Assembly: GCF_002386445.1 (NCBI RefSeq)
Contig: NZ_DGIR01000009.1
Location: forward strand, 62,001-126,000
Reading direction: 5' to 3'
Length of the DNA stretch: 64,000 bases
Source: Pseudomonas sp. UBA4617
GTDB lineage: Bacteria; Pseudomonadota; Gammaproteobacteria; Pseudomonadales; Pseudomonadaceae
Below the pieces are notes generated by a model. That model had not been told where the DNA came from, searched no databases, and was given only the letters and a program-made list of their open reading frames with translations. Of the stretch, positions 37,198 through 47,662 are shown one piece after another; position 1 is the stretch's first letter, and each line of letters starts with the position of its first letter. The position numbers and the translations under genes were made by a program.

Positions 37198-40100
37198 ATG
37201 TCCGACCGTAGCGCTCGTCTCCAAGCACTCCAGAACGCACTCGCAGAGCGCATCCTGATCCTCGACGGCGGCATGGGTACTATGATCCAAAGCTACCGGC
37301 TCGAGGAACACGACTATCGTGGCACGCGCTTCGCCGATTGGCCAAGCGATGTCAAAGGTAACAACGACCTGCTGCTGCTCAGCCGCCCCGATGTGATCGC
37401 CGCCATCGAGAAGGCCTACCTGGATGCCGGGGCCGATATCCTCGAAACCAACACCTTCAACGCCACGCAGATTTCCCAGGCCGACTACGGCATGGAAGCG
37501 CTGGTGTACGAGTTGAACGTCGAAGGCGCACGCATCGCCCGCCAGGTAGCCGACGCCAAGACCCTGGAAACCCCGGACAAGCCGCGCTTCGTCGCCGGCG
37601 TACTCGGCCCGACCAGCCGCACCTGCTCGATTTCCCCGGACGTCAACGACCCCGGTTACCGCAACGTCACCTTCGACGAACTGGTCGCCAACTACATCGA
37701 GGCCACCCGCGGCCTGATCGAAGGCGGCGCCGACCTGCTGCTGATCGAGACCATTTTCGACACCCTCAACGCCAAGGCGGCGATCTTCGCCGTGCAACAG
37801 GTATTCGAAGAAGACGCTATCGAACTGCCGATCATGATCTCCGGCACCATCACCGACGCCTCCGGCCGAACGCTGTCGGGCCAGACCACCGAGGCGTTCT
37901 GGAACTCGGTTCGCCATGCCAAGTCGATTTCCGTGGGCCTGAACTGCGCCCTCGGCGCCAAGGACCTGCGCCCGTACCTGGAAGAACTGGCGACCAAGGC
38001 CGACACCCACGTCTCGGCCCACCCCAACGCCGGCCTGCCCAACGCTTTCGGCGAATACGACGAGACCCCGGCGGAAATGGCCGCCGTGGTCGAAGAATTC
38101 GCCGCCAGCGGCTTCCTCAACATCATCGGCGGTTGCTGTGGTACCACGCCGGGGCACATCCAGGCCATCGCCGAAGCCGTGGCCAAGTACCCGCCGCGCA
38201 AGATTCCGCAAATCGCCAAGGCCTGCCGCCTGTCAGGCCTGGAACCCTTCACCATCGACCGCCAGTCGCTGTTCGTCAACGTCGGCGAGCGCACCAACAT
38301 CACCGGCTCCGCCAAGTTCGCCCGGCTGATCCGTGAGGAAAACTACACCGAAGCCCTGGAAGTTGCCCTGCAGCAGGTCGAGGCCGGCGCCCAGGTGATC
38401 GACATCAACATGGACGAGGGGATGCTCGACTCCCAGGCCGCCATGGTCCGCTTCCTCAACCTGATCGCTGGCGAGCCCGATATCTCGCGCGTGCCGATCA
38501 TGATCGACTCGTCCAAGTGGGAGGTGATCGAAGCGGGCCTCAAGTGCATCCAGGGCAAGGGCATCGTCAACTCGATTTCCATGAAGGAAGGCGTCGAGCA
38601 GTTCAAGCACCATGCCCGCCTGTGCAAGCGCTATGGCGCCGCCGTGGTGGTGATGGCGTTCGACGAGGTCGGCCAGGCCGACACCGCCGCACGCAAGAAG
38701 GAAATCTGCCAGCGCAGCTATGACATCCTGGTCAACGAAGTGGGCTTCCCGCCGGAAGACATCATCTTCGACCCGAACATCTTCGCCGTCGCCACCGGTA
38801 TCGAGGAGCACAACAATTACGCCGTCGATTTCATCGAGGCCTGCGCCTACATCCGCGACCACCTGCCGTACGCACTGAGTTCGGGTGGCGTGTCCAACGT
38901 GTCGTTCTCGTTCCGTGGCAACAACCCGGTACGTGAAGCGATCCATTCGGTGTTCCTGTACCACGCGATCCAGAACGGCCTGACCATGGGTATCGTCAAC
39001 GCCGGCCAGCTGGAGATCTACGACGAGATCCCCGCCGAGCTGCGGGAGAAGGTCGAGGACGTCGTGCTCAACCGCACCGCGCATGGCACCGATGCACTGC
39101 TGGCCATCGCCGACGACTACAAGGGCGGCGGTGCCACCAGGGAAGTGGAGAACGAAGAGTGGCGCTCGCTGCCGGTGGAAAAACGCCTGGAGCACGCGCT
39201 GGTGAAAGGCATCACGGCGTTCATCGTCGAAGATACCGAAGAATGCCGTCAACAATGCGCGCGCCCCATCGAAGTCATCGAAGGCCCGCTGATGAGCGGC
39301 ATGAACGTGGTGGGCGACCTGTTCGGTGCGGGCAAGATGTTCCTGCCGCAGGTGGTCAAGTCGGCCCGCGTGATGAAACAGGCGGTGGCGCACCTGATTC
39401 CGTTCATCGAAGCCGAGAAAGGCGACAAGCCGGAGGCCAAGGGCAAGATCCTCATGGCCACGGTAAAAGGCGACGTGCACGATATCGGCAAGAACATCGT
39501 CGGCGTGGTGCTGGGCTGCAACGGCTACGACATCGTCGACCTTGGCGTGATGGTGCCGGCCGAGAAGATCCTGCAAACCGCCCGCGACCAGAAGTGCGAC
39601 ATCATCGGCCTGTCCGGCCTGATCACGCCGTCACTTGACGAGATGGTCCACGTCGCCCGCGAAATGCAACGCCAGGGCTTCAACCTGCCGTTGATGATCG
39701 GTGGCGCCACCACCTCCAAGGCGCACACCGCCGTCAAGATCGAACCCAAGTACAGCAACGATGCAGTGGTCTATGTCACCGACGCTTCGCGTGCCGTGGG
39801 TGTTGCTACCCAGTTGCTGTCCAAGGAACTGAAAGCGGGCTTCGTCGAGAAGACCCGCGAGGAATACCAGCAAGTGCGCGAGCGCACGGCCAACCGCAGT
39901 GCCCGCACCGAGCGCCTGAGCTACGCCCAGGCCGTTGCAGCCAAGCCGCAGTACGACTGGGCCGGTTACCAGCCCGCGGTGCCCTCCTTCACTGGCGTCA
40001 AGGTGCTGGAGAACATCGACCTGCGCACCCTGGCCGAATACATCGACTGGACGCCGTTCTTCATTTCCTGGGACCTGGCCGGCAAGTTCCCGCGCATTCT

Positions 40101-40905
40101 GACCGACGAGGTGGTTGGCGAGGCGGCCACGGCGCTGTACCAGGATGCACGCGAGATGCTCGACAAGCTGATCGACGAAAAGCTGATCAGCGCCCGTGCG
40201 GTGTTCGGCTTCTGGCCGGCCAACCAGGTGGCCGATGACGATATCGAAGTGTACGGCGACGACGGCCAGGCCCTGGCCACCCTGCATCACTTGCGCCAGC
40301 AGACCATCAAGCCGGACGGCAAGCCCAACTGGTCACTGGCCGACTTCGTCGCGCCGAAGGCCAGCGGTGTCACCGATTATGTCGGCGGCTTCATCACCAC
40401 CGCCGGCATCGGCGCCGAGGAACTGGCCAAGGCCTATCAGGACAAGGGTGACGACTACAGCTCGATCATGGTCAAGGCCCTGGCTGACCGCCTGGCCGAA
40501 GCCTGCGCCGAATGGCTGCACGAGCAGGTGCGCAAGGAACACTGGGGCTACGCCCGCGACGAGCACCTCGACAACGAGGCGCTGATCAAGGAGCAATACC
40601 GCGGCATTCGCCCGGCACCGGGCTACCCGGCCTGCCCGGACCACACCGAGAAGGAAACCCTGTTCCGCCTGCTGGACGGCACGGCCATCGGCGAAACCGG
40701 GCCGAGCGGCGTGTTCCTTACCGACCACTTCGCGATGTTCCCGGCGGCGGCAGTCAGCGGCTGGTACTTTGCCCACCCGCAGGCACAGTACTTTGCCGTG
40801 GGCAAGGTCGACCGCGACCAGATCGAAAACTACAGCGCGCGCAAAGGCCAGGACATCAGCGTGAGCGAGCGCTGGCTGGCGCCCAACCTCGGGTACGACA
40901 GCTGA
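37198..40905 (+). CDS. metH: Cobalamin-dependent methionine synthase
   Basis: This 1235-residue cytosolic enzyme methylates homocysteine with methyl-tetrahydrofolate and B12. All four modules are visible. The homocysteine domain has zinc cysteines C250, C313 and C314; the folate domain begins at [11 protein letters not shown]; the cobalamin domain has DVHDIG, with H761 as the lower ligand; the reactivation (AdoMet) domain ends with [15 protein letters not shown]. The start at 37198 follows AGGT seven bases upstream. No B12 riboswitch could be recognised in the 175-bp gap before it. Confidence 0.97.
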   Translation: MSDRSARLQALQNALAERILILDGGMGTMIQSYRLEEHDYRGTRFADWPSDVKGNNDLLLLSRPDVIAAIEKAYLDAGADILETNTFNATQISQADYGMEALVYELNVEGARIARQVADAKTLETPDKPRFVAGVLGPTSRTCSISPDVNDPGYRNVTFDELVANYIEATRGLIEGGADLLLIETIFDTLNAKAAIFAVQQVFEEDAIELPIMISGTITDASGRTLSGQTTEAFWNSVRHAKSISVGLNCALGAKDLRPYLEELATKADTHVSAHPNAGLPNAFGEYDETPAEMAAVVEEFAASGFLNIIGGCCGTTPGHIQAIAEAVAKYPPRKIPQIAKACRLSGLEPFTIDRQSLFVNVGERTNITGSAKFARLIREENYTEALEVALQQVEAGAQVIDINMDEGMLDSQAAMVRFLNLIAGEPDISRVPIMIDSSKWEVIEAGLKCIQGKGIVNSISMKEGVEQFKHHARLCKRYGAAVVVMAFDEVGQADTAARKKEICQRSYDILVNEVGFPPEDIIFDPNIFAVATGIEEHNNYAVDFIEACAYIRDHLPYALSSGGVSNVSFSFRGNNPVREAIHSVFLYHAIQNGLTMGIVNAGQLEIYDEIPAELREKVEDVVLNRTAHGTDALLAIADDYKGGGATREVENEEWRSLPVEKRLEHALVKGITAFIVEDTEECRQQCARPIEVIEGPLMSGMNVVGDLFGAGKMFLPQVVKSARVMKQAVAHLIPFIEAEKGDKPEAKGKILMATVKGDVHDIGKNIVGVVLGCNGYDIVDLGVMVPAEKILQTARDQKCDIIGLSGLITPSLDEMVHVAREMQRQGFNLPLMIGGATTSKAHTAVKIEPKYSNDAVVYVTDASRAVGVATQLLSKELKAGFVEKTREEYQQVRERTANRSARTERLSYAQAVAAKPQYDWAGYQPAVPSFTGVKVLENIDLRTLAEYIDWTPFFISWDLAGKFPRILTDEVVGEAATALYQDAREMLDKLIDEKLISARAVFGFWPANQVADDDIEVYGDDGQALATLHHLRQQTIKPDGKPNWSLADFVAPKASGVTDYVGGFITTAGIGAEELAKAYQDKGDDYSSIMVKALADRLAEACAEWLHEQVRKEHWGYARDEHLDNEALIKEQYRGIRPAPGYPACPDHTEKETLFRLLDGTAIGETGPSGVFLTDHFAMFPAAAVSGWYFAHPQAQYFAVGKVDRDQIENYSARKGQDISVSERWLAPNLGYDS

Positions 40906-40911
40906 GTCGGC

Positions 40912-40948
40912 GCCGGCTTCTTCGCGGGGTGACTCGCGAGAAGCCGGC
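40912..40948. terminator. REP-like terminator hairpin after metH
   Basis: GCCGGCTTCTTCGCG and CGCGAGAAGCCGGC pair around an 8-nt loop. The TTCGCGGG wording resembles P. putida REP elements, so this may be both a repeat and the metH terminator. Confidence 0.65.
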
Positions 40949-41012
40949 CATGCCAACCCCGCCTGATTGCCTACACTGTCCCTGATTGCCTCTGCTTTTT
41001 CCAGGAGCCACC

Positions 41013-41228
41013 ATGGACGATTCCAGCCAGGGCAAACCGCCGACTTTCTGGCAGATGCTGCACAGCATTCTTGCCGCCGCCTTTGGCGTACAAAGCGGCA
41101 AGAACCGCACCCGCGACTTCACCCACGGCAAGGCCAGCCATTTCATTGCGCTGGGGACGCTGTTCACCTTGGTGTTCATTGCCGTACTGATCGGCCTGGT
41201 GCAACTGGCCCTGCACCTTGCCCGCTAG
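41013..41228 (+). CDS. Small DUF2970 membrane protein
   Basis: This 71-residue protein matches the DUF2970 pattern: FWQMLHSILAAAFGVQSGKNRTRDF near the N-terminus, then one helix (FIALGTLFTLVFIAVLIGL) at the C-terminus. AGGAG stands five bases before the ATG. Function is unknown. It is followed by a strong hairpin. Confidence 0.82.
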   Translation: MDDSSQGKPPTFWQMLHSILAAAFGVQSGKNRTRDFTHGKASHFIALGTLFTLVFIAVLIGLVQLALHLAR

Positions 41229-41260
41229 CCGGTAGCGGTCTGTTCGCTGGCACGATGAAA

Positions 41261-41286
41261 CGCCTGCGGGATTTCCCCCGCAGGCG
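41261..41286. terminator. Bidirectional terminator
   Basis: CGCCTGCGGG-ATTTCC-CCCGCAGGCG is a perfect 10-bp stem between the DUF2970 gene and the convergent small-protein gene. Confidence 0.75.
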
Positions 41287-41316
41287 CCCTGCTGCATCAT
41301 GGTCTTGAAGACAAGT

Positions 41317-41430
41317 CTACTGGTGGCTGACCCAATACACGGCGGTGACCACCACCAGGACGATCAGGCAGAGGATCGCCCAGGCATCGACACTGCTGTC
41401 AGCTTTACGGACCTTGGTTGAGTTTCCCAT
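41317..41430 (-). CDS. 37-residue single-pass membrane protein
   Basis: A short ORF begins MGNSTKVRKADSSVDAW and ends with VYWVSHQ. It has a basic, polar N-terminus followed by one strongly hydrophobic helix (about residues 17-33, AILCLIVLVVVTAVYWV), so it is a good small inner-membrane protein. AGAGG stands seven bases before its ATG, and a terminator lies 31 bases beyond its stop. It is too short for normal gene callers. The clean RBS and topology support it as real; function is unknown. Confidence 0.65.
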   Translation of the reverse strand: MGNSTKVRKADSSVDAWAILCLIVLVVVTAVYWVSHQ

Positions 41431-41514
41431 TGCATTGCCTCTTGTAGTGGTTATGGGAATGCACTTCACACCAGCAGTTAAGACGAGCAATGCCCTTCGC
41501 TCAAGCAGGGTCTT

Positions 41515-42591
41515 TCAATAATCGATCGGTGACACCAGAAACGGGTACTGGTAGCTAGGCGGCCGCCCTTCGGCGCTGTACTGCTGGAAATCGACGCCGT
41601 AGTCGGCCCGTTCCTGCAGTTGCAGCCAGTGCTTTGCCTTGGCCTGGTCGATCAGCTGCAACACCGGCACGCTGTGCTCGCGCAGACGGCCGTGGTTCAC
41701 CGGCAGCCCCTGGGCATCATCGTGCAGCAGCACCATGGCCCAACCGCCAAGGGTGAAATGCCCGCCCATCAGTACGCTCAGGCGCCCGTCGATACGCGCG
41801 TGCAAGGCCTCGGGCGAAGCGTTCACTGCACCGAACAGCACATCACGCCCCGGCCGCCGGCCTGCCTCTTCACATGCCTGCATGGCGCCAAAGGCCATCT
41901 CGTCATTGGCCGACCACACCAGGCGCGTGCCTGGGTAGCGCTCCAGCAGTTGCCGCGCCTGCTCGTAGGCACGCTGACGGTTCCAGCCGCCATACACCAC
42001 CTGACGCAGGCGCACCTGGGGATGATCGGCCAAGGCCCGACGCATGCCCTCTACGCGCAACTGCGAGGCCGGCGTGGTCTTGACCCCGGCGAAGGCCACC
42101 AGGTCCACCGGCCCGCTGTCCCGGGGCAATTGCGCGACCATCTGCTGCAACATCTGGAAGCCTGCCTGCTCGTCGTTGCTGACCAGGGTGCCCAGGGGCT
42201 CGGCATACTTGTCGGGCTGGGCCTTGACACTCATGGCCTGGCTGGCGGTCAGGCCGTTGTTGACCAGGAACAGCTTGACCCCGGAGCCACGCGACAGGCG
42301 CATGATTTCCGGGGCGACATACTGCTCGTTGACCAGCACCAGGTAGTCCGGCCGCTGCGGCCCGCTCAGGATCGCCCTGGCGCGGCTCAGTGCCAGGTCG
42401 GCACGGCGCTCGCTGTACTCCACGCGCAAGGTCATGCCCAGCTCGTCTGCGGCGGCCTGCATGAAACGGGTATAGCTGGTCCAGAACGTCTCGGAGGACA
42501 ACCCCGGGTTGAGAAAAACCACCGACGCCGGTTGCGCGGTGGCCGTCAGCGGCAAGACAAGACACAAGCTTTGGCACAACGCCTTGAGCAT
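41515..42591 (-). CDS. Sugar-type ABC transporter substrate-binding protein
   Basis: This 358-residue periplasmic binding protein has a signal peptide (ending TATAQP) and the Peripla_BP fold, beginning with ASVVFLNPGLSSETFWTSYT. Internal marks are DYLVLVNEQYVAPEIM, TRLVWSANDEMAFGAMQA and the hinge GGHFTLGGW. No permease or ATPase lies near, so it may be an orphan or a sensor partner, as for some two-component or chemotaxis systems. It is divergent from cysI. Confidence 0.8.
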   Translation of the reverse strand: MLKALCQSLCLVLPLTATAQPASVVFLNPGLSSETFWTSYTRFMQAAADELGMTLRVEYSERRADLALSRARAILSGPQRPDYLVLVNEQYVAPEIMRLSRGSGVKLFLVNNGLTASQAMSVKAQPDKYAEPLGTLVSNDEQAGFQMLQQMVAQLPRDSGPVDLVAFAGVKTTPASQLRVEGMRRALADHPQVRLRQVVYGGWNRQRAYEQARQLLERYPGTRLVWSANDEMAFGAMQACEEAGRRPGRDVLFGAVNASPEALHARIDGRLSVLMGGHFTLGGWAMVLLHDDAQGLPVNHGRLREHSVPVLQLIDQAKAKHWLQLQERADYGVDFQQYSAEGRPPSYQYPFLVSPIDY

Positions 42592-42804
42592 GGGGACAGA
42601 ACCCTGCGAAGCAAACCTCGGATTATAAACACCGGGCCACAGCCAGCGCACAAATGGCAGTCAATCTCACATAGTCCGTTTGGTTCTTTTCATATGCAAA
42701 AACATCACTTTAGCGCATAAACGCAACCTGCTATCGTTCCCCGGCTCCGAACCGGAGTGCGCGGCCGTGCGCGCGAATAGCTGCATGCCTGAGACAGGAC
42801 TTTT
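42592..42804. promoter_or_regulatory. AT-richer divergent promoter region upstream of cysI
   Basis: The 213-bp gap between the binding-protein gene and cysI includes an AT-rich stretch (about 42660-42725) unlike the flanking genes. Such stretches are typical of promoters bound by CysB in sulfur assimilation genes. I could not point to a precise site. Confidence 0.35.
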
Positions 42805-44457
42805 ATGTACGTATACGACGAGTACGATCAGCGGATCATCGAGGACCGCGTCAAGCAGTTCCGTGATCAGACCCGCCGCTACCTGGCCGGGGAACTGAGC
42901 GAAGAAGAATTCCGCCCTCTGCGCCTGCAGAACGGCCTATACATCCAACGTTTCGCACCGATGCTGCGTGTCGCCGTGCCGTACGGCCAGTTGAACGCCC
43001 GCCAGGTCCGCACCCTGGCCAAGATCGCCCGCGACTACGACAAGGGCTACGCCCACATCTCCACCCGCCAGAACGTACAGTTCAACTGGCCCGCGCTGGA
43101 AGACGTCCCGGACATCCTTGCCGAGCTGGCCACGGTGCAGATGCATGCGATCCAGACCAGCGGCAACTGCCTGCGCAACACCACCACCGACCAGTTCGCC
43201 GGTGTCGCTGCGGACGAAATCATCGACCCACGCCCGTGGTGTGAAATCGTCCGCCAGTGGACCACCTTCCACCCGGAATTCGCCTACCTGCCGCGCAAGT
43301 TCAAGATTGCCATCAACGGCTCGCAGGAAGACCGCGCCGCCATCGAGGTGCACGACATCGGCCTGGAGCCGGTGCGCAATGCCGCTGGCGAGCTGGGCTT
43401 CCGCGTACTGGTCGGCGGCGGACTGGGCCGTACTCCGGTAGTCGGCTCGTTCATCAACGAGTTCCTGCCCTGGCAGGACCTGATCAGCTACCTGGATGCC
43501 ATTCTGCGCGTGTACAACCGTTACGGCCGCCGTGACAACAAGTACAAGGCGCGGATCAAGATCCTGGTCAAGGCCCTTACCCCGGAAGTGTTCGCCGAGA
43601 AGGTCGAGGCCGAAATGGTTCACCTGCGCGGCGGCAGCACCACCCTGACCGAAGCCGAAGTACAGCGCGTTTCGCGCCACTTCGTCGACCCGGACTACCT
43701 GGCCCTGGACAACGTCGACTACAGCGCCCTGGATGCCGAATACCCAGGCTTTGCCCGTTGGCGTTCGCGCAACACCCGCGCCCACAAGCGCCCGGGCTAC
43801 GTGGCCGTGACCCTGTCACTGAAGCCCACCGGCGTTGCCCCGGGCGACCTGACCGACAAGCAACTGGACGCCGTGGCCGACCTGGCCGAGCGCTACAGCT
43901 TCGGTTTCCTGCGCACCTCGCACGAACAGAACATCATTCTCGCCGACGTCGAGCAGCGCCAGCTGCACGCGCTGTGGCTGGAGCTGCGCGAAGCCGGCTT
44001 CGCCACCCCGAACATCGGCCTGCTGACCGACATCATCTGCTGCCCGGGTGGTGACTACTGCTCGCTGGCCAACGCCAAGTCGATTCCGATCGCCGAATCC
44101 ATCCAGCGCCGCTTCGACGACCTGGACTACCTGTTCGACATCGGCGAGATCGACCTGAACATTTCCGGCTGCATGAACGCCTGCGGCCACCACCACGTGG
44201 GCCACATCGGCATTCTCGGCGTGGACAAGAAGGGCGAGGAGTTCTACCAGGTATCGCTGGGCGGCAATGCCGCGCGTGGCGCGAGCCTGGGCAAGATCCT
44301 CGGCCCGTCCTTCGCCCAGGACGACATGGCCGATGTGATCGAGAAGCTGATCGCCGTGTACGTCGAGCAACGTACCGAGGAAGAGCGTTTCATCGACACC
44401 TACCAGCGTATCGGCATCGACCCCTTCAAGGAACGCGTCTATGCAGCGAATCATTAA
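42805..44457 (+). CDS. cysI: Sulfite reductase hemoprotein (ferredoxin/NirA type)
   Basis: This 550-residue enzyme reduces sulfite to sulfide. It carries the [4Fe-4S]/siroheme motif: C413, C419 in CCPGGDYC and C456, C460 in SGCMNACGHH. The N-terminal region NGLYIQRFAPMLRVAVPYG and STRQNVQF is typical of sulfite/nitrite reductases. No CysJ flavoprotein follows, so ferredoxin or another donor must serve. The DUF934 gene starts inside its 3' end. Confidence 0.93.
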   Translation: MYVYDEYDQRIIEDRVKQFRDQTRRYLAGELSEEEFRPLRLQNGLYIQRFAPMLRVAVPYGQLNARQVRTLAKIARDYDKGYAHISTRQNVQFNWPALEDVPDILAELATVQMHAIQTSGNCLRNTTTDQFAGVAADEIIDPRPWCEIVRQWTTFHPEFAYLPRKFKIAINGSQEDRAAIEVHDIGLEPVRNAAGELGFRVLVGGGLGRTPVVGSFINEFLPWQDLISYLDAILRVYNRYGRRDNKYKARIKILVKALTPEVFAEKVEAEMVHLRGGSTTLTEAEVQRVSRHFVDPDYLALDNVDYSALDAEYPGFARWRSRNTRAHKRPGYVAVTLSLKPTGVAPGDLTDKQLDAVADLAERYSFGFLRTSHEQNIILADVEQRQLHALWLELREAGFATPNIGLLTDIICCPGGDYCSLANAKSIPIAESIQRRFDDLDYLFDIGEIDLNISGCMNACGHHHVGHIGILGVDKKGEEFYQVSLGGNAARGASLGKILGPSFAQDDMADVIEKLIAVYVEQRTEEERFIDTYQRIGIDPFKERVYAANH

Positions 44458-44935
44458 GAACAACCAGATCGTCGACGAAACCTGGCACCTGCTGCCGAAG
44501 GAGACCTCGTTCGACGAGCTGACCAACTGCGACGACTACATCGTCCCGCTGCAGATGTGGCGCGACCATGCCCATGCACTGAAAGCCCGCGATGGTGGCC
44601 TGGGTGTGTGGCTGGACAGTGACGAAGAAGCGGAAGAAATCGGCGAGGACGTGCAACACTTCCAGGTCATCGCATTGAACTTCCCGGCCTTCACCGACGG
44701 GCGCAGCTACTCCAATGCACGCCTGCTGCGTGACCGCTATGGCTACAAGGGCGAGCTGCGTGCGATTGGTGACGTGCTGCGCGACCAGCTGTTCTTCATG
44801 GCCCGCTGCGGCTTCGATGCGTTCGCCATCCGTGCCGACAAGGACCCGGAAGACGCGCTGCAAAGCCTGAAAGACTTCTCGGTGACCTACCAGGCCGCCG
44901 CCGACGAGCCGCTGCCGCTGTTCCGCCGCCGCTGA
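44441..44935 (+). CDS. DUF934 protein linked to sulfite reductase
   Basis: This 164-residue protein of the DUF934 family is routinely encoded after this kind of cysI. Marks are LNFPAFTDGRSYSNARLLRDRYGYKGELRAIGDVLRDQLFFM. The start overlaps the cysI end by 17 bases in another frame. It is probably an accessory of sulfite reduction; mechanism not known. A strong terminator follows. Confidence 0.9.
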   Translation: MQRIIKNNQIVDETWHLLPKETSFDELTNCDDYIVPLQMWRDHAHALKARDGGLGVWLDSDEEAEEIGEDVQHFQVIALNFPAFTDGRSYSNARLLRDRYGYKGELRAIGDVLRDQLFFMARCGFDAFAIRADKDPEDALQSLKDFSVTYQAAADEPLPLFRRR

Positions 44936-44955
44936 TCGTCAGCTGCCGTGCCTGA

Positions 44956-44978
44956 CGGCCCGCCTTCTTGGCGGGCCG
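44956..44978 (+). terminator. Terminator after cysI-DUF934
   Basis: CGGCCCGCC-TTCTT-GGCGGGCCG is a perfect 9-bp stem with a 5-nt loop, 20 bases after the DUF934 stop. Confidence 0.75.
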
Positions 44979-45062
44979 ATGCGTTTTCGGGTCGGGAATT
45001 CAAGTTCGCTGATGGCGCGCCGACATCATGCACGAACGCCCCAGAAAACGCAGGAAGCGTGA

Positions 45063-46631
45063 ATGAATCAGATTCCACCGATCATACGCATGACCCAGGC
45101 CTACATGCCTGCTGCCAAGGCACCTCCAGGCATTGCCGTAAAAGCCGCAGAACCCACAGCAAGCAGCGAGGTCAGCCTTGGCCAGCCGCAGCCCAGCGCC
45201 GACATTGGTGTCTACAACGCCAAAGGCACCCTCGGCAATGGGCAGGTCCGCCATGTCTGGGAGCATAACGGCATCGACAAGCTGAGCCTGACCATGTATA
45301 GCGCGATTCAGGCCTCTTCCACCGCTTCCCGGTTTCAGGGCCTGGGCGCAGCGTTGCTGGAACAACTGGCAGCCAACGGTGGGCAACGTATTGCCCAGTC
45401 AGGCCTGGCAGTAGATCGCGGTGCGGCAGCCGAGCCCATGCTGCTTGGCCTGCAACAGGCAAGGCTGCGCGAGTTCGCCACCGACCGCGTGACCTTCACC
45501 CTGAACACGGCGTCCGGCGCGACCGTTTCCCTGGGGCTGTTCAACAGCGAAAGGGGCTTGGCGGTAGATGCCGAGGTGCTCGGCGGTGACCTCACCGCCA
45601 GTGAACTCAAAGGCCTGGCAATGATGGCGGACAGCTTCCAGACCGCCGTCAACGGCCTTGTTCAAGAGCCCCCGAGCCTGAAGCTCGGCGCGCTGGTGAA
45701 GCTCGACCCCACGCTCTTCACCGGCCTGCAACTAGAGGCACAACTGCAAACCGCAGACGGAGCCCGACAGACGTTTGCCCTGCAGATGGACGAGCACACG
45801 CGCAGCCTGGAACTCCAGGCGCCGTCCGGCAATGTGAAGATGAACTTCGATACCCAGGGCGGCACCTTGCTGGGCAGCGAGGCGCAACGGCAGGCAGCAG
45901 TGTCGAACTACCTGACCCAGTTCGATGCCGCACAGCAACGCGGAAACGGCGATGAACAATTGATGACGCTGTTCAAGGATGCTTTCCGCCAGCTCAATAG
46001 CGTCGACGACGCCGCCCTGCGCCCGGCGGCTGATGACATCTGGTCAAACACGAGCAGCCGCCTGCTGCTGAGCGGCATGGCCGACTTCACCGCTTCGCTC
46101 TCCACACCCGGGAAGCGCACCAACCCCATGCGCCCGGATGAAATAGACAGCTTCACTTACAACGTTTCACAAACCACCGCCCGCAAGGGCGGAGCAGCCA
46201 ACCTGAGCCTGCAACAGGACCAGCAGAGTACGCTGAAGGCTTCCTGGCACGAGAGCCTCAACCCATGGGTAGAGCTGCAACTCAGCCTCGACAGCGAGTC
46301 GCAGGACTACCGCTACCATGAGGTGGATGACCAAGCCAGCAGCTCGACCCGTATAGGCTTTGTCAACAACGTCCTTGTCGAGGCCACTGCTATGCAACAG
46401 GCCAGCCAGCAGGAGCGTGTACGCACTTACCAGAAAGCCGAACTGCAGTCCGATGTCACCACCTCTGCCTCGACCGAACAGTCACGCGACCTGCTGGGAC
46501 TGCTCGAAAAGCTCTTGGTGAACGACCGGCAGGCGCGGCGACTTGGCCTCGCCTCCAGCCTTGAGCAACAGATCCAGTCGCTGCGGGGTCTATGGTTGCT
46601 GCAATCCAACCCAGCGCTGATCCGCGACTGA
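45063..46631 (+). CDS. Large protein of unknown function (522 residues)
   Basis: I do not recognise a family. The protein has no signal peptide or membrane helix. It has a disordered Pro/Ala-rich N-terminus (about 1-50), then alternating strand-like blocks (VTFTLNTASGATVSLGLFNSERGLAVDAEVL; LEAQLQTADGARQTFALQMD; VKMNFDTQGGTLLG). A helical, Gln/Ser-rich C-terminal half follows (AANLSLQQDQQSTLKASW; LLGLLEKLLVNDRQARRLGLASSLEQQ). It contains no cysteine that I can see. It is monocistronic, just after the cysI terminator. It could be a secreted or surface-linked protein exported without a Sec signal. Confidence 0.6.
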   Translation: MNQIPPIIRMTQAYMPAAKAPPGIAVKAAEPTASSEVSLGQPQPSADIGVYNAKGTLGNGQVRHVWEHNGIDKLSLTMYSAIQASSTASRFQGLGAALLEQLAANGGQRIAQSGLAVDRGAAAEPMLLGLQQARLREFATDRVTFTLNTASGATVSLGLFNSERGLAVDAEVLGGDLTASELKGLAMMADSFQTAVNGLVQEPPSLKLGALVKLDPTLFTGLQLEAQLQTADGARQTFALQMDEHTRSLELQAPSGNVKMNFDTQGGTLLGSEAQRQAAVSNYLTQFDAAQQRGNGDEQLMTLFKDAFRQLNSVDDAALRPAADDIWSNTSSRLLLSGMADFTASLSTPGKRTNPMRPDEIDSFTYNVSQTTARKGGAANLSLQQDQQSTLKASWHESLNPWVELQLSLDSESQDYRYHEVDDQASSSTRIGFVNNVLVEATAMQQASQQERVRTYQKAELQSDVTTSASTEQSRDLLGLLEKLLVNDRQARRLGLASSLEQQIQSLRGLWLLQSNPALIRD

Positions 46632-46853
46632 TCAATGCATCCGCCTGCCCCTGTCGCCCTCAGTAGGCGCCAGGGGTAGATTGCCAGGCTTTCGATCACG
46701 ACCGAACCGCCGATTGTTGACTGCAGCTCAAAAGACCTTGGCCCCGCCGCCCCTTAATCAGTCCCCGCCATACCCGCATACTGCTCCCACACGAACATAC
46801 GAGCGTCCCGGCTCGGTACCGTTCACTTCTCCCCAAGCAGCAGGAGCAGATCC

Positions 46854-47657
46854 ATGAGCATTCCACCCTTCGGCCTCGGCACCTTCCGCCTGACCGGCCA
46901 GACCGTCATCGATTCGGTCAAGGCAGCCCTGGAACTGGGCTATCGGGTCATCGACACCGCACAGATCTACGACAACGAAGCTGAAGTCGGCCAGGCCATC
47001 GCCGAAAGCGGCGTGCCGCGCAGCGAGCTGTTCATCACCACCAAGATCTGGGTAGCCAACTACGCGGCAGACAAACTGATCCCCAGCCTGCGCGACAGCC
47101 TGCAGAAACTGCGTACCGACCATGTCGACCTGCTACTGATCCATTGGCCAGCCCCAGGCAACGGCGTTGAACTGCCCGAGTACATGGCCGCCCTGGCCGA
47201 AGCCAAGGCGCTGGGCCTGACCCGACAGATCGGTGTGTCGAACTTCAACATCGAGCTGACCCGCCAGGCCATCGGCGTGGTCGGCGAAGGCCAGATCGCG
47301 ACCAACCAGATCGAGCTCAGCCCGTACCTGCAGAACGGCAAGCTGGCTGCATTCCTCAAGGAACAGGGCATCACCGTCACTTCGTACATGACGTTGGCCT
47401 ACGGCAAGGTCCTGAAAGACCCGGTACTGGCCGAGATCGCCGCCAAGCACAAGGCCACGGTCGCCCAGGTTGCCCTGGCCTGGGCCATGCAACAGGGCTA
47501 CGCGGTGATCCCGTCGTCGACCAAGCGCGAGAACCTGGCCAGCAACCTGCTTGCCCAGAGCCTCAAGCTGGACGCCGAAGACATGGCCCGGATTGCCGGG
47601 CTGGAACGCAATGGCCGCGAAGTCAGCCCTGACGGCCTGGCCCCAGCCTGGGATTGA
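46854..47657 (+). CDS. dkgB: Aldo/keto reductase DkgB (2,5-diketo-D-gluconate reductase B-like)
   Basis: This 267-residue NADPH-dependent reductase has the catalytic tetrad D34, Y39, K64 and H97, and GVSNF and [12 protein letters not shown] cofactor segments. It has the same length as E. coli DkgB and aligns nearly throughout from memory (ending in [10 protein letters not shown]). It probably reduces methylglyoxal or keto-sugars. The MFS gene begins right after its stop. Confidence 0.93.
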   Translation: MSIPPFGLGTFRLTGQTVIDSVKAALELGYRVIDTAQIYDNEAEVGQAIAESGVPRSELFITTKIWVANYAADKLIPSLRDSLQKLRTDHVDLLLIHWPAPGNGVELPEYMAALAEAKALGLTRQIGVSNFNIELTRQAIGVVGEGQIATNQIELSPYLQNGKLAAFLKEQGITVTSYMTLAYGKVLKDPVLAEIAAKHKATVAQVALAWAMQQGYAVIPSSTKRENLASNLLAQSLKLDAEDMARIAGLERNGREVSPDGLAPAWD

Positions 47658-47662
47658 TCGCC

